Notes under the pieces: model-generated | Database searches by the model: none | Told to the model about the DNA's origin: nothing | What the model saw: the letters and a program-made list of their open reading frames with translations, nothing else | From: Nguyenibacter vanlangensis | GTDB taxonomy: Bacteria; Pseudomonadota; Alphaproteobacteria; Acetobacterales; Acetobacteraceae | Length of the DNA stretch: 64,000 nucleotides | Assembly: GCF_038719015.1 (NCBI RefSeq) | Contig: NZ_CP152276.1 | Location: 1,498,001 to 1,562,000 of the forward strand | Reading direction: 5' to 3' | Translations under genes and position numbers: made by a program | In this document: piece by piece, positions 24,343 to 33,533 of the stretch | How positions within the stretch are numbered: the stretch's first letter is position 1 | How the letters are laid out: the number at the start of each line of letters is the position of its first letter

Positions 24343-26145
24343 ATGGCCAGCACGGGCGACGCTTTCCTTGACGAACAGATCGCCCTGGTCGGGGCCGATC
24401 GCGGCCGCCTGATGGACGTGCTGCGCGCGGTCCAAACCAGATACGGCCATGTCAGCGATGCCAGTGCATCCGCGATCGCTGCGGGGTTGGGCATGCATGT
24501 GGGTGACGTGATCGATGCGTTGTCCTTCTATGCATTCTTCAGCCGCGTCCCGGCCGGCCGGTTTCAGATCCGCCTGTCCCGCACCCCGATTTCGCGCATT
24601 CACGGCGCCGATGCCGTCGCCCACGCCTTCTGCCAGGCGCTGGGCATCGCCATGGGCGAGACGTCGCCCGACGGCCTCGTCACCCTGAACTGGACCAGCG
24701 ATATCGGCATGGCCGATCAGGAGCCCGCGGCCCTGGTCGACGACGTGGTCGTCACCGCGCTGACCCCGGAGGTCGTCCCGGCGATCCTGGCCGCGCTGCG
24801 GGCCGCGATCGACGCCTCCACGGGCATCCCGTCGCCGGGTAACCGCGTCCCCCTGCCCCATGCGCGCGTCCATCCCAACGTGATCCAGGCCGGACCATTG
24901 CTGTCGCGCGCCGCCCGCCGCGGCGACGGGATTCGCGCCGCCCTGCTGCTGCCCCCGGAACAGGTGGTCGCGCGGATCGCCGCAGCACGCCTGCGCGGCA
25001 GGGGCGGCGCAGGCTTCCCGACCGCGCTGAAATGGCGCCTTTGCCGTAACGGTCCGGACGGCGAGCGCCACATCATCTGCAATGCCGACGAAGGCGAGCC
25101 GGGGACATTCAAGGACCGGGTGCTTTTGTCGGATTTCGCCGACCTTGTCTTCGACGGCATGACCATCGCCGGCTATGCGCTGGGGGCACCATCCGGGGTG
25201 ATGTATCTGCGGGCGGAATATGCCTGGATGCTGCCGGCCCTGCACGATGTCCTGGCCGCGCGCCGCCGGCTGGGGCTGCTGGGCGGCGCGATCTGCGGGC
25301 ATGATGCGTTCGGCTTCGAGATCCGCATCCAGTCCGGTGCCGGGGCCTATATCTGCGGCGAGGAATCGGCGCTGATCGAATCGTTGGAAGGCAAGCGCGG
25401 CGCGCCGCGCGACCGTCCCCCTTTCCCGACCGAACATGGATATCGCGACCGGCCGACCGCCGTGAACAATGTCGAGACCCTGGCCTGCGTCGCCCGAATC
25501 ATGGAGAACGGGCCGGAAACCTTCGCCGCCCTGGGCACCCGCGAATCCACGGGCACGAAATTGATGAGCCTGTCCGGCGATTGTCCGCATCCCGGCCTGT
25601 ACGAGGTTCCGTTCGGCATCACGCTGAACGGCCTGCTCGATCTGGCCGGTGCGCCGGACGCGGGGTTCGTGCAGGTCGGCGGCCCGTCGGGCCGATCGGT
25701 CGCGCCGAAGGATTTCGGCAGGCGCCTGGCCTATGAGGACCTGTCGACCGGCGGGTCGATCATGATCTTCGGGCCGGATCGCGACGTGCTGGACATCGTT
25801 CTGCAATTTGCTGAATTCTTCGCCGACGAATCCTGCGGCTGGTGCACGCCGTGCCGCGTCGGCACCGCGCTGCTGCGCGACCAGATGGCGCATGTCGCCG
25901 CCGGACGCGCCACCTTGCGCGACATCGGGGCGCTGGAATCCCTGGCGGGCACCGTGGCGCGCACCAGCCGATGCGGACTGGGCCAGACCGCGCCCAATCC
26001 GATCCTGAGCACGATGCGCGATTTTCCCGAACGCTATGAGGCGCGATTGCACGCCGCGGATTTCGTCTCGAAGATCGACCTGGTCGCCGCCCAGCGGGAA
26101 AGCGCCGCCCTGCAAGGTCGGCACCCTGTCGAGGAGTTGTTCTGA
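24343..26145 (+). CDS. hoxF: NAD-reducing hydrogenase diaphorase subunit HoxF
   Basis: A 600-residue HoxF, a NuoE-NuoF fusion that exchanges electrons between NAD(H) and iron-sulfur clusters through FMN. The NuoF-like part has GRGGAGFPTALKW (219-231), the NADH region CNADEGEPGTFKDR, GAGAYICGEESALIESLEG and the [4Fe-4S] cysteines ESCGWCTPC (498, 501, 504) plus Cys544. The N-terminal NuoE-like part (about 10-140) has only one cysteine, Cys97; the segment NWTSDIGMADQEPA stands where NuoE has cluster-binding cysteines, so the usual [2Fe-2S] cluster is absent. GGGAGGAAG before ATG 24343 is a strong ribosome-binding site. First gene of hoxFUYHW. Confidence 0.93.
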   Translation: MASTGDAFLDEQIALVGADRGRLMDVLRAVQTRYGHVSDASASAIAAGLGMHVGDVIDALSFYAFFSRVPAGRFQIRLSRTPISRIHGADAVAHAFCQALGIAMGETSPDGLVTLNWTSDIGMADQEPAALVDDVVVTALTPEVVPAILAALRAAIDASTGIPSPGNRVPLPHARVHPNVIQAGPLLSRAARRGDGIRAALLLPPEQVVARIAAARLRGRGGAGFPTALKWRLCRNGPDGERHIICNADEGEPGTFKDRVLLSDFADLVFDGMTIAGYALGAPSGVMYLRAEYAWMLPALHDVLAARRRLGLLGGAICGHDAFGFEIRIQSGAGAYICGEESALIESLEGKRGAPRDRPPFPTEHGYRDRPTAVNNVETLACVARIMENGPETFAALGTRESTGTKLMSLSGDCPHPGLYEVPFGITLNGLLDLAGAPDAGFVQVGGPSGRSVAPKDFGRRLAYEDLSTGGSIMIFGPDRDVLDIVLQFAEFFADESCGWCTPCRVGTALLRDQMAHVAAGRATLRDIGALESLAGTVARTSRCGLGQTAPNPILSTMRDFPERYEARLHAADFVSKIDLVAAQRESAALQGRHPVEELF

Positions 26146-26146
26146 A

Positions 26147-26869
26147 ATGCCGCTTGGGACACTGCAATTCACCATCGACGGGATTACCGTCCAGACGCAG
26201 GAAGGCCAGAGTCTGATCGCGGCATGTGATGCGGCGGGGCTTTATATTCCGCGCCTGTGCTATCATCCCGATCTGCGCCCGGCCGGGAATTGCCGCGTCT
26301 GCACCTGCCGCATCGACGGACACCAGGCCGCCGCCTGCGTAACCCCGGTGCGCGACGGCATGGTCGTCGAGAACGACACGCCGCAACTGAATGCCGATCG
26401 CCTGGCCCTGATCGAGATGATGTTCGTCGAAGGCAATCACCCCTGCCCGTACTGCGTGGCCAGCGGCGATTGCGAACTCCAGGCCCTGGGCTACCGGCTG
26501 GGCATGACGGCGCCGGTCTATCCGTTTTTCTGGCCGCGCCACGAGATCGATGCCAGCCATCCGGATATTTTCCTGGACCGCGAACGCTGCATCGCGTGCT
26601 CGCGCTGCATCGAGGCCTCCCGCATGCCGGACGGCAAGTCTGTCTTCAGCTACGAGGGGCGCGGCATCGCCATGCATCTGCATGTGGATGGATGGGGCGG
26701 ACTGGGCGCAACCCAGATGGCGGCGATCGACAAGGCGGCCCATGTCTGTCCGGTGGCCTGCATCGTCATCCGGCGTGACGGCTATCGGATTCCGAACGGG
26801 CAGCGCCGCTTCGACAAGACGCCGATCGGAACCGATATCGAGGCGCGCCGCAAGGCGCCGCCGTCGTGA
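26147..26869 (+). CDS. hoxU: hydrogenase diaphorase small subunit HoxU
   Basis: A 240-residue HoxU, homologous to the N-terminal part of NuoG. Three cluster sites are visible: a [2Fe-2S] ferredoxin site (Cys38, Cys49, Cys52, Cys64), the His-ligated [4Fe-4S] site in GNHPCPYCVASGDCE (His98, Cys100, Cys103, Cys109) and a [4Fe-4S] site in RCIACSRC (148, 151, 154) with the partner cysteine in HVCPVACIV. It carries electrons from HoxY to HoxF. It starts one base after the HoxF stop. Confidence 0.93.
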   Translation: MPLGTLQFTIDGITVQTQEGQSLIAACDAAGLYIPRLCYHPDLRPAGNCRVCTCRIDGHQAAACVTPVRDGMVVENDTPQLNADRLALIEMMFVEGNHPCPYCVASGDCELQALGYRLGMTAPVYPFFWPRHEIDASHPDIFLDRERCIACSRCIEASRMPDGKSVFSYEGRGIAMHLHVDGWGGLGATQMAAIDKAAHVCPVACIVIRRDGYRIPNGQRRFDKTPIGTDIEARRKAPPS

Positions 26870-26885
26870 TCCGCTGGAGGGCGAC

Positions 26886-27428
26886 ATGACCCGGCCGCGC
26901 CTCGCCACCTGTTCGCTGACCGGCTGTTTCGGCTGCCACATGTCCCTGCTGGATATCGACGAACGGCTGCTCGACCTGGCCGATCTCGTCGAACTGGACC
27001 GCTCTCCGTTCGACGACAAGAAACGGTTCGATCGCCCCGTCGATATCGGATTTATCGAGGGCGGATGCTCGAACACGCACAATGTCCACGTGCTGCGGCA
27101 ATTCCGTACCCATTGCCGGACCCTGGTTTCAGTGGGGGCCTGCGCCCTGTACGGCGGCGTGCCGGCCATGCGCAACGTCGTCACCCTGCGCGCCTGTCTC
27201 GAGGAAGCATACCAGAACGGCCCGACCGTCACATGCGGCGGCCATATCCCCGACGATCCCGAATTGCCCCTTCTGCTGGATCGCGTCTACCCGGCGCACG
27301 ACATCGTCCGGATCGATCATTTCCTGCCGGGCTGCCCGCCATCGGCGGATGCGATCTGGGAAACATTGCGCGCGCTGCTGACCGGCCAGGCACCGGACCT
27401 GCCTTATCCGCTTTTGAAATACGAATGA
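26886..27428 (+). CDS. hoxY: [NiFe]-hydrogenase small subunit HoxY
   Basis: A 180-residue group 3d hydrogenase small subunit. The proximal cluster ligands are Cys14 and Cys17 (TGCFGCHMSLLD), Cys86 (SVGACALYGGVPAMRN) and Cys150 (LPGCPPSADAIW). It lacks a signal peptide and the extra cluster domains of membrane-bound uptake hydrogenases, as expected for a soluble NAD-linked enzyme. It lies 16 bases after hoxU. Confidence 0.93.
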   Translation: MTRPRLATCSLTGCFGCHMSLLDIDERLLDLADLVELDRSPFDDKKRFDRPVDIGFIEGGCSNTHNVHVLRQFRTHCRTLVSVGACALYGGVPAMRNVVTLRACLEEAYQNGPTVTCGGHIPDDPELPLLLDRVYPAHDIVRIDHFLPGCPPSADAIWETLRALLTGQAPDLPYPLLKYE

Positions 27429-27444
27429 CAATGCGTGACGGACC

Positions 27445-28917
27445 ATGAACGACAAGGATAATGGCAACCGGGATTCGGGCACGCGCCGGATCGTCATCGA
27501 TCCGGTCACGCGCGTCGAAGGCCACGGCAAGGTCACGCTGCGGCTGGATGACGCGGGAAACATCGCCCAGGCGCGTTTCCACGTCGTCGAATTCCGCGGG
27601 TTCGAACGCTTCATCCAGGGACGGATGTATTGGGAAGTCCCCGTCATCGTGCAGAGGCTCTGCGGCATCTGCCCGGTCAGCCATCATCTGGGCGCCGGCA
27701 AGGCGATGGATGCGATCGCCGGCGTGGACCGGCTGACGCCCACCGCCGAGAAGATGCGCCGGCTGATGCATTACGGCCAGGTCCTGCAATCCAGCGCCGT
27801 CAATTTCTTCCACCTTGCGTCCCCGGACCTGCTGCTGGGCTTCGAGGCCCCCGTCGAGACGCGCACGATCATCGGCGTGATGGAGCGCTATCCCGAGGTC
27901 GGGAAATGGGCGATCATGATCCGCAAGTTCGGACAGATGGTGATCGCCGCCACCGGCGGACGCCGGATCCATCCCCGGCTCTGCGTACCGGGTGGGGTCA
28001 ACCAGAATCTCTCCGTGGAATACCGGGACAATTTGCGGCGCGATGTCGAACCGGTTCTGGCCTGGTGCTGCCAGGCGCTCGAACTCCATCGCGCCTTCAT
28101 CGACGCCCACCCCGAACTGCACGCGGAATTCGCGCGGATCGAATCGCATTACATGAGCCTTGTCGCCGCCGATGGCGGGCTGGACCTGTATGATGGGCGG
28201 TTGCGCGCCATGGACGCAAAGGGCGGCATGATCTTCGACGGAATTCCCGCCGATCGCTATGCCGATCATCTCGGCGAGGAGGTCCGGCCGTGGAGCTACA
28301 TGAAATTCCCCTATATCCGTGCGCTCGGCCCCGAACAGGGCTGGTACCGTGTCGGCCCCCTGGCGCAGTTGAATTGCTGCGCCTTCATCGGCACCCCCCT
28401 GGCGGAACAGGCGCGCCGCGATTTCATGGCCCAAGGCGGCGTCAGGAATGGCGGCGGGCCGATTCATGCGACCCTCGCCTATCACTGGGCGCGGCTTGTC
28501 TGCATGATCCATTGCGCCGAGACGATCCGCATCCTGCTCCATGACGACGACCTGCAGGGCAGCGACCTGGTCGTCACGGGCGAGAAGCGCCTGCGCGGCA
28601 TCTCCGTCCTGGAAGCGCCGCGGGGCACGCTGTTTCATCATTACGAGATCGATGAACAGGACCGCATCGTGCGTGCGAACCTGATCGTCGCGACCACTCA
28701 CAATAACGAGGCGATCAACCGTTCGATCCGCCAGGTCGCCGAGCGTGATCTCGCCGGCCGCGACATCAGCGAAGGACTGCTCAACCACCTGGAAGTCGCC
28801 ATCCGGGCCTATGATCCCTGTCTGTCCTGCGCCACCCATGCGCTGGGACAGATGAAGCTGGTCGTGACGCTGGAGGACAGTGACGGCACGCCCATCCTGT
28901 CGAAGGCGCGCGGATGA
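27445..28917 (+). CDS. hoxH: [NiFe]-hydrogenase large subunit HoxH
   Basis: A 490-residue catalytic subunit of the NAD-linked hydrogenase. The nickel-iron site cysteines are Cys73/Cys76 in RLCGICPVSHH and Cys459/Cys462 in DPCLSCATH near the end. A 25-residue tail beginning ALGQMKL follows His465 and is expected to be removed by the HoxW protease after nickel insertion. RVEGHGKV near the N-terminus is the other family signature. The four-base overlap with hoxW couples maturation to synthesis. Confidence 0.95.
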   Translation: MNDKDNGNRDSGTRRIVIDPVTRVEGHGKVTLRLDDAGNIAQARFHVVEFRGFERFIQGRMYWEVPVIVQRLCGICPVSHHLGAGKAMDAIAGVDRLTPTAEKMRRLMHYGQVLQSSAVNFFHLASPDLLLGFEAPVETRTIIGVMERYPEVGKWAIMIRKFGQMVIAATGGRRIHPRLCVPGGVNQNLSVEYRDNLRRDVEPVLAWCCQALELHRAFIDAHPELHAEFARIESHYMSLVAADGGLDLYDGRLRAMDAKGGMIFDGIPADRYADHLGEEVRPWSYMKFPYIRALGPEQGWYRVGPLAQLNCCAFIGTPLAEQARRDFMAQGGVRNGGGPIHATLAYHWARLVCMIHCAETIRILLHDDDLQGSDLVVTGEKRLRGISVLEAPRGTLFHHYEIDEQDRIVRANLIVATTHNNEAINRSIRQVAERDLAGRDISEGLLNHLEVAIRAYDPCLSCATHALGQMKLVVTLEDSDGTPILSKARG

Positions 28918-29360
28918 TCGCACGAACGCTGGTGATCGGCGTCGGCAATCCGGGGCGCGAGGACGACGGGCTGGGCCCCGCCGCCGCGACGGCGATCGCC
29001 GGCCTGCGCCTGCCCAACATCGCGATCCATGATCCGTACCAGCTCGCGATCGAGGATGCCCTCGACATCGCGGAAAACGACGTCGTCTGGTTCATCGACG
29101 CCACGCTTCGCGGGCATGCCCCATTCCGTGTGACGCCGGTCTTTCCCGCGCCCGAAATCGGCTTTACCAGCCATGTTCTCTCACCCCCCGCCGTCCTGGC
29201 CATCGCACGCGATTATCTCGGCGCGACGCCCCGCGCCTACCAACTGGCAATCCGCGGCTACAGCTTCACCCTTGCCGAGGATCTGACGCCGCGCGCGGCG
29301 CGCAATCTCGGCCACGCCGTCCGGGCGCTCGGCGCGCGGCTGCGCGGCGATGCGGGATAA
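28914..29360 (+). CDS. hoxW: hydrogenase maturation endopeptidase HoxW
   Basis: A 148-residue HyaD/HoxW-type protease that trims the HoxH C-terminus. It begins with VIGVGNPGREDDGLGP, containing the nickel-sensing acidic residue after GNP, and has DATLRGHAPF and the metal-site histidine segment TSHVLSP. It overlaps hoxH (ATGA). The size is normal for the family. Confidence 0.92.
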   Translation: MIARTLVIGVGNPGREDDGLGPAAATAIAGLRLPNIAIHDPYQLAIEDALDIAENDVVWFIDATLRGHAPFRVTPVFPAPEIGFTSHVLSPPAVLAIARDYLGATPRAYQLAIRGYSFTLAEDLTPRAARNLGHAVRALGARLRGDAG

Positions 29361-29367
29361 GAAGATC

Positions 29368-29763
29368 ATGGGTAATATCGGGCTTGGCGCGAAACGGCGC
29401 ACCCTTCTGCTGATCGATACCGACGCGACCGCCCGGGGCGCCCTGCGCGACGCGCTGGAACAGGCCGGCTTCAGCGTCGGCGAGGCCGCCGACAGCCGCG
29501 AGGGCCTGCGCACGACACGCCGGGTTCGTCCGGATGCGATCCTGGCCGACCTGATGCTCGAAACCGCCGACGCCGGCGCCCATCTGGCGGAGACGCTGCG
29601 CAACGAGGGACTCGCAATCCCGCTTTTCATCATCAGCACCGCGTCGCAATCCCTGTCGGGCACGACGGGCTTTCACGAACTCGGCATTTCGGGCGTGTTC
29701 CTTAAACCCGTCGATGCACCGATCGTTATCCAGGCCTTGCGGTCACGGCTGAGCGCCTCCTGA
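29368..29763 (+). CDS. stand-alone receiver-domain protein in the hox operon
   Basis: A 131-residue protein made only of a CheY-like receiver domain: LLLIDTDATARGALRDAL, ADLMLETADAG with the probable phospho-acceptor Asp, the switch serine/threonine in FIISTAS, and FLKPVD with the conserved lysine. There is no output domain. ATG 29368 gives the shorter form; ATG 29350 would add six residues and overlap hoxW. Its place between hoxW and hypA suggests phosphorylation-dependent control of hydrogenase synthesis or activity by an unlinked kinase, since no histidine kinase is present in the window. Confidence 0.8.
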   Translation: MGNIGLGAKRRTLLLIDTDATARGALRDALEQAGFSVGEAADSREGLRTTRRVRPDAILADLMLETADAGAHLAETLRNEGLAIPLFIISTASQSLSGTTGFHELGISGVFLKPVDAPIVIQALRSRLSAS

Positions 29764-29789
29764 AATATGGACCGCGCAGAAAGCCCGAC

Positions 29790-30131
29790 ATGCACGAAAT
29801 GTCGCTCGCCGAAAATCTTCTGGCATTGATCGAGGAAGAATCCCGCAAACAGGGTTTTCGCTGCGTTCACACGGTCACGGTGGCCATCGGGGTGCTTGGC
29901 CCGGTCGAGCCCATGGCGCTGCAATTCTGTTTCGCCGCGGTCGCGCGGGGTACAATCGCCCATAAGGCGCGACTGCAAATCGAGACCGTACCGGCCAACG
30001 GTTTCTGTCCCGATTGCGGGTACACAGGCTCCGTAACCGAGTGGCATCAGGATTGTCCGCGCTGCGCCCTGGCCAACCTGGTGGTGACCGGCGGCGACGA
30101 TTTTTTCCTGACCGGACTGGAGGTGATCTGA
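29790..30131 (+). CDS. hypA: nickel-insertion zinc protein HypA
   Basis: A 113-residue HypA. The N-terminal MHEMSLAENLL holds the nickel-binding His2, and two cysteine pairs (GFCPDCGY and DCPRCAL) form the structural zinc site. It delivers nickel to HoxH together with HypB. The stop overlaps the hypB start by one base. Confidence 0.92.
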   Translation: MHEMSLAENLLALIEEESRKQGFRCVHTVTVAIGVLGPVEPMALQFCFAAVARGTIAHKARLQIETVPANGFCPDCGYTGSVTEWHQDCPRCALANLVVTGGDDFFLTGLEVI

Positions 30132-31009
30132 TGTGCGTGATCTGCGGATGCGGAACGCCGGGTACCGAGCCGGCGGATCATGCCATGGCGCATCGGGAGG
30201 GGCATGCCCACCAGCACCATGACGGCGGCTGTCTTGATTTCAGATCCGGGCTTGATTTCGGATCCGGGGATGTCGGGCCCGACAGCGCACATGCGCATGC
30301 GCCGGGCGTCGGAAAGGAACGCGCGATACGGATCGAGCGCGATATTCTGGCGGCCAACGATGCCTTCGCGGCGGCCAATCGCGCGCGGCTGCTGCAACAG
30401 GGCAGCTTTGCGCTTAATATCGTCTCCAGCCCGGGTGCGGGGAAGACTTCGCTTCTGGTCAGACTTGTCGAACATATACGGACATTCCTGCCGGTCGCGG
30501 TCATCGAGGGCGACCAGCAGACGTCACGCGACGCCGAACGGATCCGCGCCACCGGGGCTGCGGCGGTGCAGGTCAATACCGGCAAGGGCTGCCATCTGGA
30601 TGCGCACATGGTGTCGCACGCGATGGACATGCTGCCCACGCCGCAAAACGGCGTCCTGTTTATCGAGAATGTCGGAAACCTGGTTTGCCCCGCCGCCTTC
30701 GACCTGGGGGAAAGATCCCGCATGGTCGTGCTGTCGGTGACCGAGGGAGAGGACAAGCCGCTCAAATATCCGCATATCTTTTCCTCGTCGCATTTGATGG
30801 TGCTGAATAAGATCGACCTGCTTCCGCATCTGGATTTCGACCGCGACGCCTGCATCGCGGCGGCGCGCCGGGTGAACCCGCACCTGCAGATCCTGGAGGT
30901 TTCCGCCAGGACGGGCGCGGGGCTGAACGAACTGGCCGGCTGGGTCATGCAATGTCGCCCGGCCGCGGTCCCGGACGGGCCGGACCATGCATACCCTGCC
31001 CGGCGCTAG
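30131..31009 (+). CDS. hypB: hydrogenase nickel GTPase HypB
   Basis: A 292-residue HypB. The N-terminus begins MCVICGCGTPG (high-affinity nickel motif type) and continues with a histidine-rich stretch, HAMAHREGHAHQHHDGG, which can store nickel. A small in-frame duplication follows (DFRSGLDFGSG, from two similar 18-base units around 30236-30271). The GTPase motifs are SSPGAGKTSLL, EGDQQTSRD and LNKIDLL. The start overlaps hypA, and the 3' end overlaps hypF by 23 bases. Confidence 0.92.
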   Translation: MCVICGCGTPGTEPADHAMAHREGHAHQHHDGGCLDFRSGLDFGSGDVGPDSAHAHAPGVGKERAIRIERDILAANDAFAAANRARLLQQGSFALNIVSSPGAGKTSLLVRLVEHIRTFLPVAVIEGDQQTSRDAERIRATGAAAVQVNTGKGCHLDAHMVSHAMDMLPTPQNGVLFIENVGNLVCPAAFDLGERSRMVVLSVTEGEDKPLKYPHIFSSSHLMVLNKIDLLPHLDFDRDACIAAARRVNPHLQILEVSARTGAGLNELAGWVMQCRPAAVPDGPDHAYPARR

Positions 31010-33272
31010 GGATACGCGCCGCGCGGCGCGGCGTGTCCAGGTTCGTATCGGCGGGGTCGTACAGGGTGTGGGCTTTCGTCCTTTCATCTACGGGCTTGCG
31101 CGGCAACATGGCCTTTCCGGCTACGTCCTGAATGACGGCGACGGCGTGCTGGCCGAAATCGAGGGTGCATCCCTGGACGGGTTTCTTGCCGCCCTTCGCG
31201 CCGCACCGCCGCCCCTTGCCCGCATAGAGCGGGTGGATGTGCGCGATATCCCTCCCGACGGCGGCAAAGGGTTCGAAATCCGCGAAACCATCCACCGCCC
31301 AGGCCACACCCGTATGGCCACGGATGCGCCACCCTGCCCGTCCTGCCTGCAAGAGCTTTTCGATCCGGCCGGCCGCTTTTACCTCTATCCATTCATCAGT
31401 TGCACGCAGTGCGGCCCCCGCCTGACGATCACGCGGGCGCTTCCGTTCGATCGCGCGAACACGACGATGTCTGCCTTCAGTCTCTGCCCCGATTGCCGGC
31501 GCGATTATCAGGCACCCGGCAACCGGCGCTTTCATGCCGAAACGATCGCCTGCGCGTCCTGCGGGCCGCGTTTGAGTGCCTCGACGGACCAGATCGCCAG
31601 CGCCCTGTGCGATGGCGCCATCGTGGCGCTGAAGGGCGTCGGCGGGTTCCATCTTTATTGCGATGCAGGGAACGAGGCCGCCGTGCGTCGGCTCAGGGTC
31701 CGGAAGAACCGGCCGGCCAAGCCCTTCGCCACCCTTGTCGCCGACCTGGCCGCCGCCGGGCTGGTCGCGATCGTCGATCCGCTGTCGCGCCGGATGCTTG
31801 AACGGCCCGAACGGCCGATCGTGCTGCTGGCCCGACGCACGATCGTGGCGCCGTCCGTGGCCCCTGGCCTGAGGCAGATCGGCGTCATGCTGCCATCGGC
31901 CCCGATCCATCACCTGCTCTTCCACGCACTGGCGCAAGAGGCGCGCCGGCGCGGCACCAGCGCGCCGGCCTGCCTGGTCGCGACCAGCGCGAACCGCGCC
32001 GGCATGCCGTTGATTACCGATAACGGGGCGGCGCATGCGCAACTGGCCGGCCTGGCCGACCTGATCGTCACCCATGACCGCGACATCGAAAACGGACTGG
32101 ACGATTCGGTCATGACGGTCATCGACCGGGCTCCCGCCTGTCTCCGCCGGGCGCGGGGCATCGTCCCCGCGCCGATCGACCTGGCAGAGGACGGACCGCC
32201 CGTCCTGGCCGTGGGGGCCTATCTGAAGGCGACGATCTGCATCATCCGGGGGCGCGAAGCCTTTCTTTCCCAGCATATCGGGGATCTGGACAGCCCCCAG
32301 GCCATTCGGCGCCATGCGGACGCGATCCGCCGCATGACCGCGTTTCTGGGCGTTGTCCCGCTTGTCGTCGCCTGTGACCTGCACCCGGATTATCCGTCGA
32401 GCCGCTATGCGCAGGAAAGCGGAATGCCTGTTCTGCCGGTCCAGCATCACCTGGCCCATCTTGCTGCGGTGGCCGCCGAGCGGATCGTGCGCGGCCCCTA
32501 TCTGGGCCTGGCCCTGGACGGCCATGGTCATGGTCATGACGGCGGCAATTGGGGTGGCGAACTGCTCCATGTCGACGGATCGACGTGGCACCGGCTTGGC
32601 CATCTTGCCCCCGTGCCGCTGCCCGGCGGGGACCGGGCGGCACGCGAACCCTGGCGCATGGGTGTCGCCGTTCTGGCCACGCTGGGGCGGGGGGACGAGG
32701 CAGGTCGAAGATTTCATACCGTTCCGCAGGCGGCGCGCCTGGCGGGTCTGGTGGCCGGCGGCGCCTTCCCGGGCACGAGCAGCATGGGCCGGCTGTTCGA
32801 TGCCGCCGCCGCCCTGCTGGGAATCTGTGTCCGCCAGAGCCATGAAGCCGAAGCCGCCATGGCGCTGGAAGCCCTGGCCACGGCACCGCGGGGTCTGGTG
32901 AACGGCTATCGGCTGAATGGCGGCACGCTGGATTTCCTGCCGCTGCTTGCTGCGCTGTCGCAGCCGGGGATGGATGCACGCACAGGTGCGGACCTGTTTC
33001 ATGGCACCGTCATCGCCGGCCTGTCGGCATTGACCGCCAGCCATGCCGCGCGCCTGGGGGTACGGACTGTGCTTCTGGCCGGAGGATGCCTCGCAAACCG
33101 GCTGCTGGCCGACGGGCTGGCAGGCGCATTGCGGAATGCGGGGTTGAATCCGATCATGCCGCGTAGCGTCCCGGCCAATGACGGGGGGCTGTCCCTGGGA
33201 CAGGCGGCGTGGGCCAGGCTGTGCCTGAAAGACGGTACCCGCGCGGGCATTCCCGGATATGAAAGGACATAG
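30987..33272 (+). CDS. hypF: carbamoyltransferase HypF
   Basis: A 761-residue HypF that makes the thiocarbamate precursor of the cyanide ligands. Domains in order: acylphosphatase-like (VQVRIGGVVQGVGFRPFIYGLAR), two zinc fingers (CPSC...CTQC and CPDC...CASC), a YrdC-like ATP/carbamoyl-adenylate domain (GVGGFHLYCDA, KNRPAKPFA) and a Kae1-like domain with HHLAHLAAV and DGHGHGHDGGNWGGE. All catalytic parts are present and the length is normal. It overlaps hypB. Confidence 0.93.
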   Translation: MHTLPGARDTRRAARRVQVRIGGVVQGVGFRPFIYGLARQHGLSGYVLNDGDGVLAEIEGASLDGFLAALRAAPPPLARIERVDVRDIPPDGGKGFEIRETIHRPGHTRMATDAPPCPSCLQELFDPAGRFYLYPFISCTQCGPRLTITRALPFDRANTTMSAFSLCPDCRRDYQAPGNRRFHAETIACASCGPRLSASTDQIASALCDGAIVALKGVGGFHLYCDAGNEAAVRRLRVRKNRPAKPFATLVADLAAAGLVAIVDPLSRRMLERPERPIVLLARRTIVAPSVAPGLRQIGVMLPSAPIHHLLFHALAQEARRRGTSAPACLVATSANRAGMPLITDNGAAHAQLAGLADLIVTHDRDIENGLDDSVMTVIDRAPACLRRARGIVPAPIDLAEDGPPVLAVGAYLKATICIIRGREAFLSQHIGDLDSPQAIRRHADAIRRMTAFLGVVPLVVACDLHPDYPSSRYAQESGMPVLPVQHHLAHLAAVAAERIVRGPYLGLALDGHGHGHDGGNWGGELLHVDGSTWHRLGHLAPVPLPGGDRAAREPWRMGVAVLATLGRGDEAGRRFHTVPQAARLAGLVAGGAFPGTSSMGRLFDAAAALLGICVRQSHEAEAAMALEALATAPRGLVNGYRLNGGTLDFLPLLAALSQPGMDARTGADLFHGTVIAGLSALTASHAARLGVRTVLLAGGCLANRLLADGLAGALRNAGLNPIMPRSVPANDGGLSLGQAAWARLCLKDGTRAGIPGYERT

Positions 33273-33274
33273 CG

Positions 33275-33523
33275 ATGTGCCTGGCGATTCCCATCCGGGT
33301 CGATGCGCTGCTGCCCGACGCCATGGCCCGCGTTACCCTGAACGGCGTCTCGCGCCTGGTCTCCGTCGCACTGCTCGAGGACGTGGCTGTCGGCGACTAT
33401 GTCATCATCCATGTCGGATATGCCCTGGCCAGGCTCGACCCCGAAGAGGCGGCGCAAACGCTCGCCTTGATGCGCGCCGCCGGCCTGTCTTCGTTCCCGG
33501 GCGGGCAGGACGTCCTTCAATGA
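33275..33523 (+). CDS. hypC: hydrogenase assembly chaperone HypC
   Basis: An 82-residue HypC with the essential N-terminal Cys2 (MCLAIPIRV) and the family segments VGDYVIIHVGYAL and LDPEEA. It carries the Fe(CN)2CO moiety between HypD and HoxH. It starts two bases after hypF. Confidence 0.92.
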   Translation: MCLAIPIRVDALLPDAMARVTLNGVSRLVSVALLEDVAVGDYVIIHVGYALARLDPEEAAQTLALMRAAGLSSFPGGQDVLQ

Positions 33524-33533
33524 AAGACGCGTC

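Noticed and set aside
27229..28923. Long open frame on the minus strand across hoxH
   Set aside because: It is antisense to a gene with complete catalytic motifs and has no family resemblance; a codon-bias shadow.
30945..33044. Long open frame on the minus strand across hypF
   Set aside because: Same reason: hypF on the plus strand has every domain, and the antisense product has no recognisable motif.
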